NCBI RefSeq assembly: GCF_023715485.1
Contig: NZ_JAMBOF010000003.1
Location: 1 to 64,000 of the forward strand
From: Mesobacillus subterraneus
GTDB taxonomy: Bacteria > Bacillota > Bacilli > Bacillales > Cytobacillaceae
Reading direction: 5' to 3'
DNA: 64,000 nt
In this document: one piece after another, positions 8,634-19,483 of the stretch
Position numbering within the stretch: position 1 is the first letter of the stretch
How the letters are laid out: each line of letters opens with the position of its first letter
Position numbers and translations under genes: made by a program
The notes under the pieces: generated by a model
What the model saw: the letters and a program-made list of their open reading frames with translations, nothing else
What the model was told of the DNA's origin: nothing
The model's database searches: none

Positions 8634-11600
8634 ATGACATTTATTCACCTTCATGTCTATAGTGCATACAGCCTGCTGACGAGCACGGCAACAATACAGC
8701 AGCTTGTCCGCGATGCCGAGGCAAAAGGATTTCCTGCACTTGCGCTAACGGACCGGAATGTAATGTATGGTGCGGTGGCGTTTTATAAAGAATGTCTGAA
8801 AAAATCCATTAAACCCTTACTTGGACTGACAGTTGACGTTGTAAGCGAAACGCTCGAACATGAATCATTTCCACTTGTACTCCTTGCTAAAAACAACGAG
8901 GGTTTCCAGAACTTGATGAAGATTTCCAGTGCTGTACAGACGAAATCGCCAGAGGGAATACCAGTGAAATGGCTGAGGCATTATGCTTCCGGGTTATACG
9001 CCATGACACCGGGAAGCCAGGGGGAAATAGAATATTACTTATCAAACGGCGAACAAGAAAATGCCCTCCGGACTTTGGAGTTATATACGAAAATCTTTGG
9101 CAGGCAGAACTTTTATCTATCATTGCAGGATCAAGGGCTTCCTGGCCAAAAGGAATTAATAGACAAGCTGGCAAGGCTCGGAACAGATACCAATACTCGC
9201 TTGACGGCCGCAAATCAAGTCCATTATTTGGACAAGGAGGATTCCTTTGCCCAGGAATGTCTGCTTGCAATCAAAAATGGCGAAAAGCTTAAGGACGATG
9301 ACCGTGAGAAACTGGGAAGCAGTGAATTTTACCTTAAAACCGCTCATGAGATGAGCGAGCTATTCTCAGAGTATCCGGAAGCGCTCGAGAACACGCTTGA
9401 AATTGCCGAAAATTGCAATGTCATGCTTGATTTCGAATCAAGGCATCTGCCTAAATATCCTGTTGAGCATGGACAAAACGCTAATGAAATGCTTGAGGAG
9501 TTATGCTTTAAAGGCTTGAAGGAGCGTTATGGAACACCATCGCCTGAACACGTGGACAGGCTTAAATATGAGCTATCCGTCATCAAGAAAATGTACTTCA
9601 GTGATTATTTCCTGATCGTGTGGGATTTCATGAAATATGCCAGGGATAAAGGAATCTTGACCGGACCAGGCAGGGGGTCGGCAGCAGGTTCAATCGTTTC
9701 CTATGTATTATTCATAACTGACGTGGACCCGATTGAACACGAATTACTATTTGAAAGATTCCTGAATCCCGAACGTATATCAATGCCTGATATCGATATC
9801 GATTTTCCTGATAACCGCAGAGATGAAGTGATTGAATATGTCGCTTCGAAATATGGTGAACTCCATGTTGCCCAGATTGCCACTTTTGGAACGATGGCAG
9901 CAAAGGCTGCGGTTAGAGATGTCGGCCGGGCTTTCGGTTTGAATGCGAGTGAGCTTGACCGCCTTTCAAGGCTTGTGCCTTCAAAACTTGGTATTACACT
10001 CAAGGAAGCGATCAAGGAATCAGAAGGCCTGCGAAAATTCATCGAGGAATCTGTAAAAAACAAAAGAATCCTGGAGACGGCAATCAAGCTGGAAGGCTTG
10101 CCGCGCCATACTTCCACGCACGCGGCGGGAGTTGTGATCAGTGAGCAGCCGTTAACCAATGTGGTACCAATCCAGGCAGGTCAGTCAAAGGTTTTTCTGA
10201 CCCAATATTCGATGGATCACCTCGAAGAAATCGGCTTGTTGAAGATGGACTTCTTAGGGCTCAGGAATTTGACTTTGATCGATTCCATCCTTCATTCCGT
10301 TTATCAAAGGACACGACTGAAGCTGGATATCCACGATATCCCCTTTGATGATCAAAAAACATTTGAGCTGCTGGGAAGGGGAGAGACTACCGGGATCTTC
10401 CAGCTTGAATCAGAAGGGATGAGGAAGGTTTTAACCAGGCTTGAGCCAACAAGGTTCGAGGATATCGTAGCAGTCAATGCGCTTTACAGGCCTGGACCAA
10501 TGGAAAATATTCCTTTGTTCATTGACCGGAAACATGGCAGGCAGCCTATTGACTATTATCACAAGGATCTTGAACCCATCCTTGGAAATACATATGGTGT
10601 AATTGTCTACCAGGAGCAAATTATGCAAATCGCATCCAAATTAGCTGGTTTTTCACTCGGTGAAGCTGACTTGCTGCGTCGAGCTGTTTCAAAGAAAAAA
10701 AAGGAAGTACTTTCCCAGGAACGTGAGCATTTTGTGAACGGTGCTTTGCGGAAAGGATATGACATTGAGACAGCGAATATTATTTATGACCTGATCGTCA
10801 GGTTTGCGAATTATGGCTTTAACAGAAGCCATGCGGTCGCTTACAGTATGATTGCCTATCAGCTTGCATTTTTGAAGGCTAACTATCCACTCTATTTCAT
10901 GGCAGCACTCCTGACCTCGGCAATTGGAAATGATATGAAAATAGCCCAGTATGCAAGAGAATTGCAGCAAATGGGTATCAAGCTGCTTCCGCCATCCATC
11001 AATAAAAGCACCTTCAGCTTCCAGCCCGAAGGCGACGCGGTCCGATACAGCCTGGCCGGCATCAAGGGTGTCGGACTGGCCTCATTGAAGGATATATTCC
11101 AAGCAAGAAGGAGTATGCCGTTTAAGGATATTTTTGATTTTTGTATCAGAGTGCCGCAAAAGGCTGCTTCAAGAAAAGTTCTGGAATCATTGATTTATTC
11201 AGGTGCATTTGATGAATTTGGCCAGGATCGAGCCATCCTCCTCGCAACGATTGATGTGGCGATTGAACACGCACAGCTTGTGGCTCCCGATGATTCCGGG
11301 CAAATCGATATGTTCGCAGAAGCTGAGTTTTCGCTTAAGCCGAAATACACCGAAGTTGACCCAATGCGGGTTGAAGACAAGCTCAGCCTCGAAAAAGAAG
11401 TGCTTGGAGTTTATCTTTCGGAACATCCAGTTTCAATACACGTAAAGGAATTCAAGGCTGCAGGCGTTAAAACCATTGCTTCCAAGTCAGCCGGAGCGAA
11501 GACCAGGCTTGGTGTCTATATTACTGAGCAAAAGAAAATCCGCACTAAAAAGGGAGAAGCAATGGCTTTCCTGACCCTGAGCGATGCAAGCGGTGAAACA

Positions 11601-11996
11601 GAAGCGGTCGTGTTCCCGTCTGTTTTCAAGCAATACGGGAATGCCTTGGTCCAAGGGAAAATGGCACTGTTAGAGGGAAAGTTTGATGAAAGAGATGGCA
11701 AGAGCCAATTCGTGGTACAAACTGTTCTTGATCTTGAAGCGGAAGCAGCGAAAGTGAAAGAAAAAAAGCCCGTCCTGTATTTACGGATTGCAAGGGGAAC
11801 CGATTCTGCAGAGAAAATGAATCATTTGAAAACATTATTACAAAAACATCATGGAGCAGTTCCTGTTATTGTCTATAATGAGGAAACAGAAAAATCAGTC
11901 CTGCTAACAAACGAATACAATGTAAGCACTCAAGCTGACAGTATGGTTCAATTAAAGAAATTATTGGGTGACAGCAACGTTGTCCTGAAAAATTAG
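8634..11996 (+). CDS. dnaE: DNA polymerase III alpha subunit DnaE
   Basis: C-family replicative polymerase of 1120 residues, the DnaE3-type enzyme that in Bacillus extends RNA primers on the lagging strand before handing over to PolC. An N-terminal PHP domain (FIHLHVYSAYS, about 1-210) is followed by the palm with the catalytic aspartates in PDIDIDFPD near residue 385, the GPGRGSAAGS block before it, helix-hairpin-helix repeats and an OB-fold near residues 960-1040. The track start at 8625 would be an upstream GTG; the ATG at 8634 matches homologues. A TATAAT lies at 8595-8600 but its -35 is weak. It is divergent from ytrH. Confidence 0.95.
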   Translation: MTFIHLHVYSAYSLLTSTATIQQLVRDAEAKGFPALALTDRNVMYGAVAFYKECLKKSIKPLLGLTVDVVSETLEHESFPLVLLAKNNEGFQNLMKISSAVQTKSPEGIPVKWLRHYASGLYAMTPGSQGEIEYYLSNGEQENALRTLELYTKIFGRQNFYLSLQDQGLPGQKELIDKLARLGTDTNTRLTAANQVHYLDKEDSFAQECLLAIKNGEKLKDDDREKLGSSEFYLKTAHEMSELFSEYPEALENTLEIAENCNVMLDFESRHLPKYPVEHGQNANEMLEELCFKGLKERYGTPSPEHVDRLKYELSVIKKMYFSDYFLIVWDFMKYARDKGILTGPGRGSAAGSIVSYVLFITDVDPIEHELLFERFLNPERISMPDIDIDFPDNRRDEVIEYVASKYGELHVAQIATFGTMAAKAAVRDVGRAFGLNASELDRLSRLVPSKLGITLKEAIKESEGLRKFIEESVKNKRILETAIKLEGLPRHTSTHAAGVVISEQPLTNVVPIQAGQSKVFLTQYSMDHLEEIGLLKMDFLGLRNLTLIDSILHSVYQRTRLKLDIHDIPFDDQKTFELLGRGETTGIFQLESEGMRKVLTRLEPTRFEDIVAVNALYRPGPMENIPLFIDRKHGRQPIDYYHKDLEPILGNTYGVIVYQEQIMQIASKLAGFSLGEADLLRRAVSKKKKEVLSQEREHFVNGALRKGYDIETANIIYDLIVRFANYGFNRSHAVAYSMIAYQLAFLKANYPLYFMAALLTSAIGNDMKIAQYARELQQMGIKLLPPSINKSTFSFQPEGDAVRYSLAGIKGVGLASLKDIFQARRSMPFKDIFDFCIRVPQKAASRKVLESLIYSGAFDEFGQDRAILLATIDVAIEHAQLVAPDDSGQIDMFAEAEFSLKPKYTEVDPMRVEDKLSLEKEVLGVYLSEHPVSIHVKEFKAAGVKTIASKSAGAKTRLGVYITEQKKIRTKKGEAMAFLTLSDASGETEAVVFPSVFKQYGNALVQGKMALLEGKFDERDGKSQFVVQTVLDLEAEAAKVKEKKPVLYLRIARGTDSAEKMNHLKTLLQKHHGAVPVIVYNEETEKSVLLTNEYNVSTQADSMVQLKKLLGDSNVVLKN

Positions 11997-12041
11997 TCCT
12001 TTACAAGTATAATAGATGTGTTATATTGGAAAAGGATATGT

Positions 12042-12054
12042 GTGGTCAGACCAC
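12042..12054. promoter_or_regulatory. GntR/FadR-type operator candidate before the malic enzyme gene
   Basis: GTGGTCAGACCAC is a perfect 6-1-6 palindrome. It has the TGGTC-N-GACCA architecture bound by FadR/PdhR-class GntR regulators. It lies about 29 bases after a TATAAT at 12008-12013, so binding would block early transcription of ytsJ. The GntR gene is two genes away at most. Confidence 0.6.
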
Positions 12055-12079
12055 TGGAAAAGGCAACTTTTTCAAATGG

Positions 12080-12165
12080 GCTCTTTTCGTATGCTTTGTT
12101 GCCAGTAGATCCTAAAGAATTACGGTTTTATGTAAGTCTTTTATTATGGGCTACTCGAAAAGAGC
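12080..12165. repeat. dispersed inverted-repeat element, copy 1
   Basis: Perfect 10-bp arms GCTCTTTTCG (12080-12089) and CGAAAAGAGC (12156-12165) enclose 66 bp, followed by ACGAGGC and a TATATAT-like tail. A related copy with identical arms lies at 59932-60017. This copy sits in the leader of ytsJ. Confidence 0.75.
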
Positions 12166-12256
12166 ACGAGGCCAATTTATATATGGGAATAATGCCTTAG
12201 ACGAATTATAATGATTAATACGAAAAAGCCTTTAATTACTAAGGAGTGGACCTAAG

Positions 12257-13495
12257 TTGACTTTACGTGAAGAAGCTTTGCACATGCACCGTGTAAACAA
12301 AGGTAAATTAGAGTCAAAATCTAAAGTGCCTGTCAGGAATGCGAGAGATTTAAGCCTTGCTTATTCGCCAGGTGTGGCCGAGCCCTGCAAGGAAATATAT
12401 GATAAGCCGGAAACAGTCTACGATTATACAATGAAAGGCAATATGGTCGCAGTCGTATCCGACGGAACGGCAGTACTGGGACTTGGAAATATCGGCCCTG
12501 AAGCTGCGCTACCTGTCATGGAGGGAAAAGCAGTTCTTTTTAAGAGCTTCGCAGGTGTCGATGCCTTTCCAATCTGCCTGAATACGACAGATGTCGATAA
12601 AATCGTTGAAACTGTCAAGCTGCTTGAGCCAACATTTGGCGGCGTGAACTTAGAAGATATCGCTGCGCCAAATTGCTTCGCTGTTGAAGAGCGCTTGAAA
12701 AAAGAAACAAATATACCTGTATTCCATGATGACCAGCATGGGACTGCCATTGTAACGGTCGCAGGACTTGTGAATGCCCTGAAGATCGTCGGCAAGAAAA
12801 TGAATGAAATCAAAGTTGTTGCAAACGGAGCTGGTGCTGCAGGAATTGCAATCATTAAGCTTCTTTACTCATACGGTGTACGCGATATCATTATGTGTGA
12901 TACCAAGGGCGCTATTTATGAAGGACGTCCTAAAGGGATGAACGCGATCAAGGAAGAAGTCGCTAAATTCACGAACCGTGATAATGTGGAAGGTTCACTT
13001 GCTGATGCCATCAAAGGTGCTGATGTTTTCATTGGTGTTTCAGTCGCAGGGGCATTGACTTCAGAAATGATCCAGACAATGAACAGCGATCCAATCATTT
13101 TTGCGATGGCCAATCCCGTTCCGGAAATTATGCCAGAGGAAGCCAAGGCAGCTGGAGCAGCAGTTATTGGTACAGGCCGTTCAGATTTCCCTAACCAGGT
13201 AAATAACGTCCTTGCATTCCCAGGAATCTTTCGTGGTGCGTTAGACGCACGAGCAACCCATATCAATGAAAAAATGAAGGTTGCGGCCGTTAACGCAATC
13301 GCTAGTTTAATTCATGAGTCAGAGCTTTCAAGCGATTATGTCATCCCTGGCCCATTTGACCCTCGTGTAGCGCCGGAAGTAGCCGCTGCTGTGGCGAATG
13401 CTGCGATGGAAACGGGTGTCGCACGCATAAAAGTGGACCCTGAAGAAGTAAAAGACCGTACAAGGCGCCTTGCCAGCATTGGAAAAGGTGAGTGA
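12257..13495 (+). CDS. ytsJ: NADP-dependent malic enzyme YtsJ
   Basis: Oxidative decarboxylase that turns malate into pyruvate, CO2 and NADPH in the cytoplasm; in B. subtilis YtsJ is the main malic enzyme and an NADPH source. Visible motifs: SPGVAEPC near residue 37, the lysine-bearing MEGKAVLFK near 88, the metal-binding FHDDQHGTAIV near 155, and the dinucleotide fold VVANGAGAAGIAI near 190. Length 412. The start is TTG with AAGGAG 10 bases upstream. The neighbouring GntR gene and accDA (fatty-acid initiation, an NADPH consumer) suggest shared control. Confidence 0.94.
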   Translation: MTLREEALHMHRVNKGKLESKSKVPVRNARDLSLAYSPGVAEPCKEIYDKPETVYDYTMKGNMVAVVSDGTAVLGLGNIGPEAALPVMEGKAVLFKSFAGVDAFPICLNTTDVDKIVETVKLLEPTFGGVNLEDIAAPNCFAVEERLKKETNIPVFHDDQHGTAIVTVAGLVNALKIVGKKMNEIKVVANGAGAAGIAIIKLLYSYGVRDIIMCDTKGAIYEGRPKGMNAIKEEVAKFTNRDNVEGSLADAIKGADVFIGVSVAGALTSEMIQTMNSDPIIFAMANPVPEIMPEEAKAAGAAVIGTGRSDFPNQVNNVLAFPGIFRGALDARATHINEKMKVAAVNAIASLIHESELSSDYVIPGPFDPRVAPEVAAAVANAAMETGVARIKVDPEEVKDRTRRLASIGKGE

Positions 13496-13502
13496 GCGCT
13501 TA

Positions 13503-14126
13503 GTGTCAAAACCTGAAAAAAACACAAAGGTATATGTGGAAATAGTCAGGCAGCTAAGGGAAATGATTGAGAAAGACGGTTTGAAGACCGGAGATAAAAT
13601 TCCCTCAGAACGTGAACTTTCGGAGCGCCTCAACGCAGGGCGCTCCTCCGTTCGGGAGGCTCTGCGTGCCCTCGAACTTCTAGGCCTGATAGAGACTAGA
13701 AGGGGAGAAGGAACTTTTATCAGGGATTTCCGTGGAAACCAGCTCGTCCAATTATTAAGTACCTTTATCCTTCAGGATGAAAAAGCTAAATTTGACGTTG
13801 TCGAAACTAGAAATATGATTGAGGTAGATTGTCTCTACCTGGCAGCTGAAAAATTCCATAATGAGGAATTCGAAAGACTAAAAGTCTGGATTGATGAACA
13901 TAACTTTAAGGACGAAGAATTCTTCAAAAAAATCGCCGAACTAGCTGACAATCATCTTTTTTATCGCATATGGAATATATTGAATGATTATTATAATGCA
14001 CTCCAGTTGAAGGTATTGCCTGCTGAAAAAGAAGAATATCACAGGCTCGTAGATTCACTGGCTACCAGAAGAGGAGAACTGATCCTGGAAAGGTATCGCA
14101 TGCTGCGGAAAATGTCGACAGATTGA
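13503..14126 (+). CDS. GntR-family (FadR/FCD-like) transcriptional regulator
   Basis: DNA-binding regulator of 207 residues. The N-terminal GntR winged helix is clear (TGDKIPSERELSERLNAGRSS then VREALRALELLGLIETRRGEG, about residues 5-85). The C-terminal part is helical and shorter than a normal FCD domain; the ligand residues of FCD proteins are not obvious. Starts are uncertain: GTG at 13503 has AAAGGTGA 12 bases before it, GTG at 13488 and ATG at 13470 overlap ytsJ more. It lies between the malic enzyme gene and accD, each preceded by a TGGTC-type palindrome, so it probably controls itself and both neighbours. The effector is unknown; malonyl- or acyl-CoA is a guess from context. Confidence 0.85.
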   Translation: MSKPEKNTKVYVEIVRQLREMIEKDGLKTGDKIPSERELSERLNAGRSSVREALRALELLGLIETRRGEGTFIRDFRGNQLVQLLSTFILQDEKAKFDVVETRNMIEVDCLYLAAEKFHNEEFERLKVWIDEHNFKDEEFFKKIAELADNHLFYRIWNILNDYYNALQLKVLPAEKEEYHRLVDSLATRRGELILERYRMLRKMSTD

Positions 14127-14220
14127 CGACATGAACTAACATCTTTTGTTATCTGGATGTTATATACTAGTGGACATGCTTATGATACCTGGATGGCAGA
14201 ATCTCTTTCTTTTTTACTTA

Positions 14221-14235
14221 AGTGGTCTGGCCACT
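14221..14235. promoter_or_regulatory. GntR/FadR-type operator candidate before accD
   Basis: AGTGGTCTGGCCACT is a 7-1-7 palindrome with a single mismatched pair. It shares TGGTC/GGCCA halves with the site at 12042-12054. It lies about 65 bases before the accD start and after the GntR gene. Confidence 0.58.
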
Positions 14236-14299
14236 AGTGCTTTTTGACTAAAAAATGGATTTTAAACTACAACTAGCAATATACGGAGGAGGTTATACT

Positions 14300-15178
14300 T
14301 TGCTTAAAGAGCTTTTTACGAAGACGAAAAAGAAAAAGTACGCAACGATTCCTTCTGAAGCAGCCAAGCAGGATGTACCAGAAGGGATCATGACAAAATG
14401 CCCGAACTGCAAAAAGATTATGTATACGAAAGAACTGAATAAAAATTGCAAGGTGTGTATCCAATGTGGTTACCACCATCAAATGGACTCCGCAGAACGA
14501 ATTAAAAGCTTCCTGGATGCTGGAAGTTTCCGAGAACTAGACCGTGAAATGGTCTCTGGCAATCCTTTAGGTTTTCCCGAATATGTCGAGAAGCTTGAAA
14601 AGGATCGCGAGAAGACAGGCCTTAATGAAGCTGTAGTAACTGGTCTGGGCAGTGTGAACGGATATGATGTATCCATAGCGATCATGGATGCCACTTTCAG
14701 GATGGGAAGCATGGGATCTGTTGTCGGTGAAAAAATTACAAGGGCTATTGAAAAAGCAGATGAACTTTCTGTTCCATTTATTATTTTTACGGCATCAGGC
14801 GGAGCAAGAATGCAAGAAGGCGTCTTGAGTCTGATGCAGATGGCCAAAACGAGCGTCGCTTTAAAAAGATTCAGTGATAACGGCGGATTGATCATATCGA
14901 TCATGACTCATCCGACTACTGGGGGAGTTTCTGCGAGCTTTGCATCCCTTGGAGATTATAATTTGGCCGAGCCTGGCGCGCTTATCGGCTTTGCAGGCCG
15001 AAGAATCATTGAACAAACAATCCGTGAAGATCTTCCTGAAGACTTTCAGACATCTGAGTTTTTGCTGAAGCATGGTCAGCTTGATGCAGTGATCTCGAGA
15101 GTGGACTTAAAGGAAAAAATCGCAGGAATACTTGAAATCCATCAGCCAGGAGGGACGTTCGAATGGCAGGAGAACTAG
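14300..15178 (+). CDS. accD: acetyl-CoA carboxylase, carboxyltransferase subunit beta
   Basis: Beta half of the carboxyltransferase that transfers CO2 from biotin-carrier protein to acetyl-CoA, giving malonyl-CoA for fatty-acid synthesis. An N-terminal four-cysteine zinc ribbon (CPNCKK at about residue 34 and CIQCGY at about 55) precedes the crotonase-like core ([30 protein letters not shown]). Length 292. The TTG start is set by GGAGGAGGT six bases upstream; the ATG at 14255 lacks a site and adds a non-conserved tail. Its last 16 bases overlap accA, so the two are translationally coupled. Confidence 0.95.
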   Translation: MLKELFTKTKKKKYATIPSEAAKQDVPEGIMTKCPNCKKIMYTKELNKNCKVCIQCGYHHQMDSAERIKSFLDAGSFRELDREMVSGNPLGFPEYVEKLEKDREKTGLNEAVVTGLGSVNGYDVSIAIMDATFRMGSMGSVVGEKITRAIEKADELSVPFIIFTASGGARMQEGVLSLMQMAKTSVALKRFSDNGGLIISIMTHPTTGGVSASFASLGDYNLAEPGALIGFAGRRIIEQTIREDLPEDFQTSEFLLKHGQLDAVISRVDLKEKIAGILEIHQPGGTFEWQEN

Positions 15179-16140
15179 AATTTGAGAAGCCGGTAATTGA
15201 ACTAAGGAAGAAAATTGGAGAATTAAAAGAATTCACTAAGAATACTGACGTTGATTTGACATCTGAAATAGATAAATTGGAAGCTAGGCTAGAAAAGCTT
15301 GAATCCGAAATTTATGAAAATATGAAACCGTGGGACCGGGTACAGATCGCCCGCCATCCTAGCCGCCCAACCACTCTGGAATATATTTCTTTACTATTCA
15401 CTGATTTTTTTGAGTGCCATGGGGACAGGTCATTCGGTGATGACGAAGCTATTGTCGGCGGGATCGCGAAGTTCCACGGTTATCCGGTCACAGTCATAGG
15501 CCACCAGCGTGGAAAAGATACAAAGGAAAATATCCGCAGGAACTTTGGCATGCCTCATCCTGAAGGCTATCGAAAAGCATTAAGATTGATGAAGCAAGCC
15601 GAAAAATTCAAACGCCCGATCATTTGCTTCATTGACACGAAGGGCGCTTACCCTGGAAAAGCAGCAGAAGAGCGCGGCCAGAGTGAAGCGATTGCCCGCA
15701 ATCTGTTTGAAATGGCCGGATTGAAGGTTCCTGTGATCTGTGTTGTCATTGGCGAAGGCGGAAGCGGCGGTGCGCTGGCACTTGGAGTCGGAAATTACAT
15801 TCATATGCTGGAAAATTCCACGTACTCTGTTATTTCTCCGGAAGGGGCTGCAGCTATTCTATGGAAGGATTCCACTTTGGCAAAAAAAGCTGCGGAAACG
15901 ATGAAAATCACAGCTCCTGACCTCAAAGGTTTGGGGATAATTGATGAAATCATTCCCGAAGTCAAAGGGGGAGCACATAAGGATGTTGCCCAGCAGGCCA
16001 AATATATGGATAAAATCTTGAAGGATTCGATGTCTGAATTGCTGGCTATGAGCGAAGATGCACTGATTGACCAGCGCTATGAAAAATATAAAGCAATTGG
16101 GGAGTATTCGTTTCCAAATGAATTTATAGGGGTAAAATAA
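15163..16140 (+). CDS. accA: acetyl-CoA carboxylase, carboxyltransferase subunit alpha
   Basis: Alpha half of the carboxyltransferase, partner of AccD. A coiled N-terminal region (about 1-55) precedes the crotonase fold with the carboxybiotin-binding motifs [10 protein letters not shown] near 155 and [14 protein letters not shown] near 193. Length 325, normal. CAGGAGGG inside accD serves as its ribosome binding site. A strong terminator follows directly, which separates accDA from pfkA here. Confidence 0.95.
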   Translation: MAGELEFEKPVIELRKKIGELKEFTKNTDVDLTSEIDKLEARLEKLESEIYENMKPWDRVQIARHPSRPTTLEYISLLFTDFFECHGDRSFGDDEAIVGGIAKFHGYPVTVIGHQRGKDTKENIRRNFGMPHPEGYRKALRLMKQAEKFKRPIICFIDTKGAYPGKAAEERGQSEAIARNLFEMAGLKVPVICVVIGEGGSGGALALGVGNYIHMLENSTYSVISPEGAAAILWKDSTLAKKAAETMKITAPDLKGLGIIDEIIPEVKGGAHKDVAQQAKYMDKILKDSMSELLAMSEDALIDQRYEKYKAIGEYSFPNEFIGVK

Positions 16141-16171
16141 AACGTGCCTTCAGGTACGTTTTATTTTTTTT
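16139..16171 (+). terminator. accDA terminator
   Basis: A 10-bp stem (16139-16148 with 16153-16162, one G-T pair) has a TTCA loop and is followed by a T-run to 16171. Confidence 0.88.
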
Positions 16172-16186
16172 CCAGCTTTAACCCTT

Positions 16187-16200
16187 TTAAAGCGCTTGCA
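16187..16200. promoter_or_regulatory. weak cre-like site before pfkA
   Basis: TTAAAGCGCTTGCA matches the CcpA-site pattern TGWAARCGYTWWCA at 12 of 14 positions. It lies about 100 bases before a TATAAT at 16297-16302 that has no good -35 partner. It is a candidate only. Confidence 0.35.
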
Positions 16201-16343
16201 GTTATATGATTATTCCGTCTTTATGTCAATATTAAGGATTCAGTTGAGATACGATATTCTACGTGTTATTTTAGAAATATTCCCGGGTATTCTGTTTATA
16301 ATAAGACAAGCTAACAGAATACTACAGTTATGTTTTTAAGAAA

Positions 16344-16360
16344 GGCTCTTTTCAAGAGCC
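16344..16360 (+). promoter_or_regulatory. leader hairpin before pfkA
   Basis: GGCTCTT (16344-16350) pairs with AAGAGCC (16354-16360) in the likely 5' leader. The string AAAGGCTCTTTTC is the same as the left edge of the dispersed element at 59932, so this may be a collapsed copy. Confidence 0.5.
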
Positions 16361-16401
16361 CTATGTTAAAAAATGTACATAGATGATACCGAATGAGGTG
16401 A

Positions 16402-17367
<966 letters not shown>

Positions 17368-17399
17368 TCTCTTAACAGTAAACCAGGAGGTTGCGAGCT

Positions 17400-19160
17400 A
17401 TGCGCAAAACAAAAATTGTTTGTACGATTGGCCCCGCAAGTGAAAGTGTAGATAAATTGGTTCAATTGATAGAAGCAGGCATGAATGTTTCCCGTTTGAA
17501 TTTTTCCCACGGAAATCATGAGGAACACGCAGCACGTATCAAGAATATCAGAGAAGCCGCTGAGAGAACAGGGAAAAAGGTAGGTATCCTGCTTGATACT
17601 AAAGGCCCTGAAATCAGGACGAATGATATGGAAAATGGCGCGATTGAGCTTCAGACTGGCCAAGAGTGCATCGTTTCCATGACAGAGGTTCAAGGTACAC
17701 CTGAAAAGTTCTCTGTTACTTATGACCAATTGATTGATGATGTCCACCCAGGAGCGAAAATCCTTCTCGATGACGGATTGATCGGCCTTGAAGTAATCAG
17801 CATCGATAAAGCTAAGAACGAAATCAAGACTAAGGTAATGAACAGCGGAACACTCAAGAACAAAAAAGGTGTTAACGTACCTGGTGTTTCTGTAAAGCTT
17901 CCAGGCATTACAGAAAAAGATGCACAGGATATTCTTTTTGGCATTGAGCAAGGTGTAGATTTCATCGCAGCATCATTTGTGCGCCGTGCTACTGATGTGT
18001 TGGAAATCCGCCAGCTTCTTGAAGAAAACAACGGTTCCCATATCCAGATCATCCCTAAGATCGAAAATCAGGAAGGCGTCGACAATATCAATGAAATTCT
18101 TGAAGTTTCTGACGGCCTGATGGTTGCCCGTGGTGACCTTGGTGTTGAAATTCCGGCAGAAGAAGTGCCGCTTGTACAAAAGGATCTAATCAAAAAGTGC
18201 AATACACTTGGCAAGCCTGTCATTACGGCAACCCAAATGCTGGATTCCATGCAGCGCAATCCGCGCCCTACACGTGCGGAAGCAAGTGACGTAGCAAACG
18301 CGATTTTTGACGGCACTGACGCAATCATGTTATCAGGCGAAACAGCTGCTGGACAATATCCAGTTGAAGCTGTACAAACGATGCATAACATTGCTTCCCG
18401 TGCAGAACAAGCCCTTGATCACAAGGAATTGTTGTCAGCACGCAGTAAAGACACTGAACACAACATTACTGATGCTATCGGGCAATCGGTTGCGCATACA
18501 GCATTGAACTTGGAAGTGAATGCAATCATCACACCAACGGAAAGCGGCCATACTGCTCGTATGATTTCAAAATACCGTCCTAAGGCGCCAATCATTGCTG
18601 CAACTTCAAATGATCATGTTCTTCGCCGCCTGGCACTTGTTTGGGGAGTATACCCACAGCTTGGCCAGAAAGCAGAAACGACTGATGAAATGCTAGCAAT
18701 CGCAGTGGAAGAAAGTGTGAACAGCGGCCTTGTCTCACACGGTGATCTAGTTGTTATCACAGCTGGTGTACCTGTAGGTGAAGCAGGAACAACAAACCTG
18801 ATGAAGATCCATGTAGTCGGTGATATCCTTGCAAAGGCACAGGGAATTGGCCGTAAATCTGCTTATGGCAGAGTTGTGATCGCGAAAGATGCGCAGGAAG
18901 CATTAAGCAAAGTGAAAGAAGGCAGCATTCTTGTAACAATCGGCTCAGACCGAGAAATGGTACCTGCCCTTGAAAAATGCAGTGCGTTGATTACAGAGGA
19001 AGGCGGTTTGACAAGCCATGCGGCTGTAGTTGGACTGAACCTGGGAATCCCTGTGATCGTAGGCGTAGAAAACGCAATGAAGCTATTCGAAGACGGCCAG
19101 GAGATCACTGTTGACTCTGCAAGAGGCGTCATTTATAGAGGACATGCCAGCGTATTGTAA
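17400..19160 (+). CDS. pyk: pyruvate kinase with C-terminal PEP-utiliser domain
   Basis: Makes pyruvate and ATP from phosphoenolpyruvate, the last step of glycolysis. The barrel carries the usual motifs (VSRLNFSHG near 31, [11 protein letters not shown] near 66, [10 protein letters not shown] near 221, the active-site [10 protein letters not shown] near 277). Residues of about 480-586 form the extra domain found in Bacillus and Geobacillus enzymes, with the [18 protein letters not shown] motif of PEP-utilising proteins but no known independent activity. The start at 17400 is set by CAGGAGGT. Length 586. Second gene of the pfkA operon. Confidence 0.96.
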   Translation: MRKTKIVCTIGPASESVDKLVQLIEAGMNVSRLNFSHGNHEEHAARIKNIREAAERTGKKVGILLDTKGPEIRTNDMENGAIELQTGQECIVSMTEVQGTPEKFSVTYDQLIDDVHPGAKILLDDGLIGLEVISIDKAKNEIKTKVMNSGTLKNKKGVNVPGVSVKLPGITEKDAQDILFGIEQGVDFIAASFVRRATDVLEIRQLLEENNGSHIQIIPKIENQEGVDNINEILEVSDGLMVARGDLGVEIPAEEVPLVQKDLIKKCNTLGKPVITATQMLDSMQRNPRPTRAEASDVANAIFDGTDAIMLSGETAAGQYPVEAVQTMHNIASRAEQALDHKELLSARSKDTEHNITDAIGQSVAHTALNLEVNAIITPTESGHTARMISKYRPKAPIIAATSNDHVLRRLALVWGVYPQLGQKAETTDEMLAIAVEESVNSGLVSHGDLVVITAGVPVGEAGTTNLMKIHVVGDILAKAQGIGRKSAYGRVVIAKDAQEALSKVKEGSILVTIGSDREMVPALEKCSALITEEGGLTSHAAVVGLNLGIPVIVGVENAMKLFEDGQEITVDSARGVIYRGHASVL

Positions 19161-19176
19161 AATTGAATGAAGTGAT

Positions 19177-19206
19177 AGGATGAGGTTAATGCCTCGTCCT
19201 TTTTTA
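19177..19206 (+). terminator. pfkA-pyk terminator
   Basis: A 9-bp stem (19177-19185 with 19192-19200, one G-T pair) is followed by seven T. Confidence 0.88.
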
Positions 19207-19251
19207 TTATTTAGGCTCTGCTAAACTAAAACTTTGATATTTGCGTATTAA

Positions 19252-19305
19252 AAAAGAGGCTGACTCAAAAGGTTGAATAAACTCAACCTGAGAGTCGCCT
19301 CTTTT
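19252..19305. repeat. hairpin element with nested stems
   Basis: AAAAGAGGCTGACTC (19252-19266) pairs with 19292-19305 with one bulged base, and an inner GGTTGA/TCAACC stem (19271-19276 with 19283-19288) lies inside. It resembles the ends of decayed insertion sequences but no transposase is left. Confidence 0.65.
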
Positions 19306-19392
19306 AGTGTTTTATCCAGTTTTTGGGTCAAATTGGTGACTTTTTTTGTAATGTTAGGCTATAACCAAAGGCCATTAATTTATAATTTTTGT

Positions 19393-19462
19393 ACAAGAAA
19401 ATCTCTCCTTTTGTTTGGTTGGTTGTGGTGACTTATTTATAACAAAAGAGGGATTTTCTTGT
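19393..19462. repeat. 22-bp imperfect inverted repeat
   Basis: The arms 19393-19415 and 19441-19462 (ACAAGAAAATC... and ...GATTTTCTTGT) are near-complementary around a 25-base spacer. It is part of the gene-free accessory patch 19207-19856. Confidence 0.65.
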
Positions 19463-19483
19463 TTTTATTTTGCGATAACCTGA

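Noticed and set aside
12018-12200. 60-codon frame before ytsJ
   Set aside because: It spans the GntR-type palindrome and the inverted-repeat element, has no ribosome binding site and no recognisable protein pattern.
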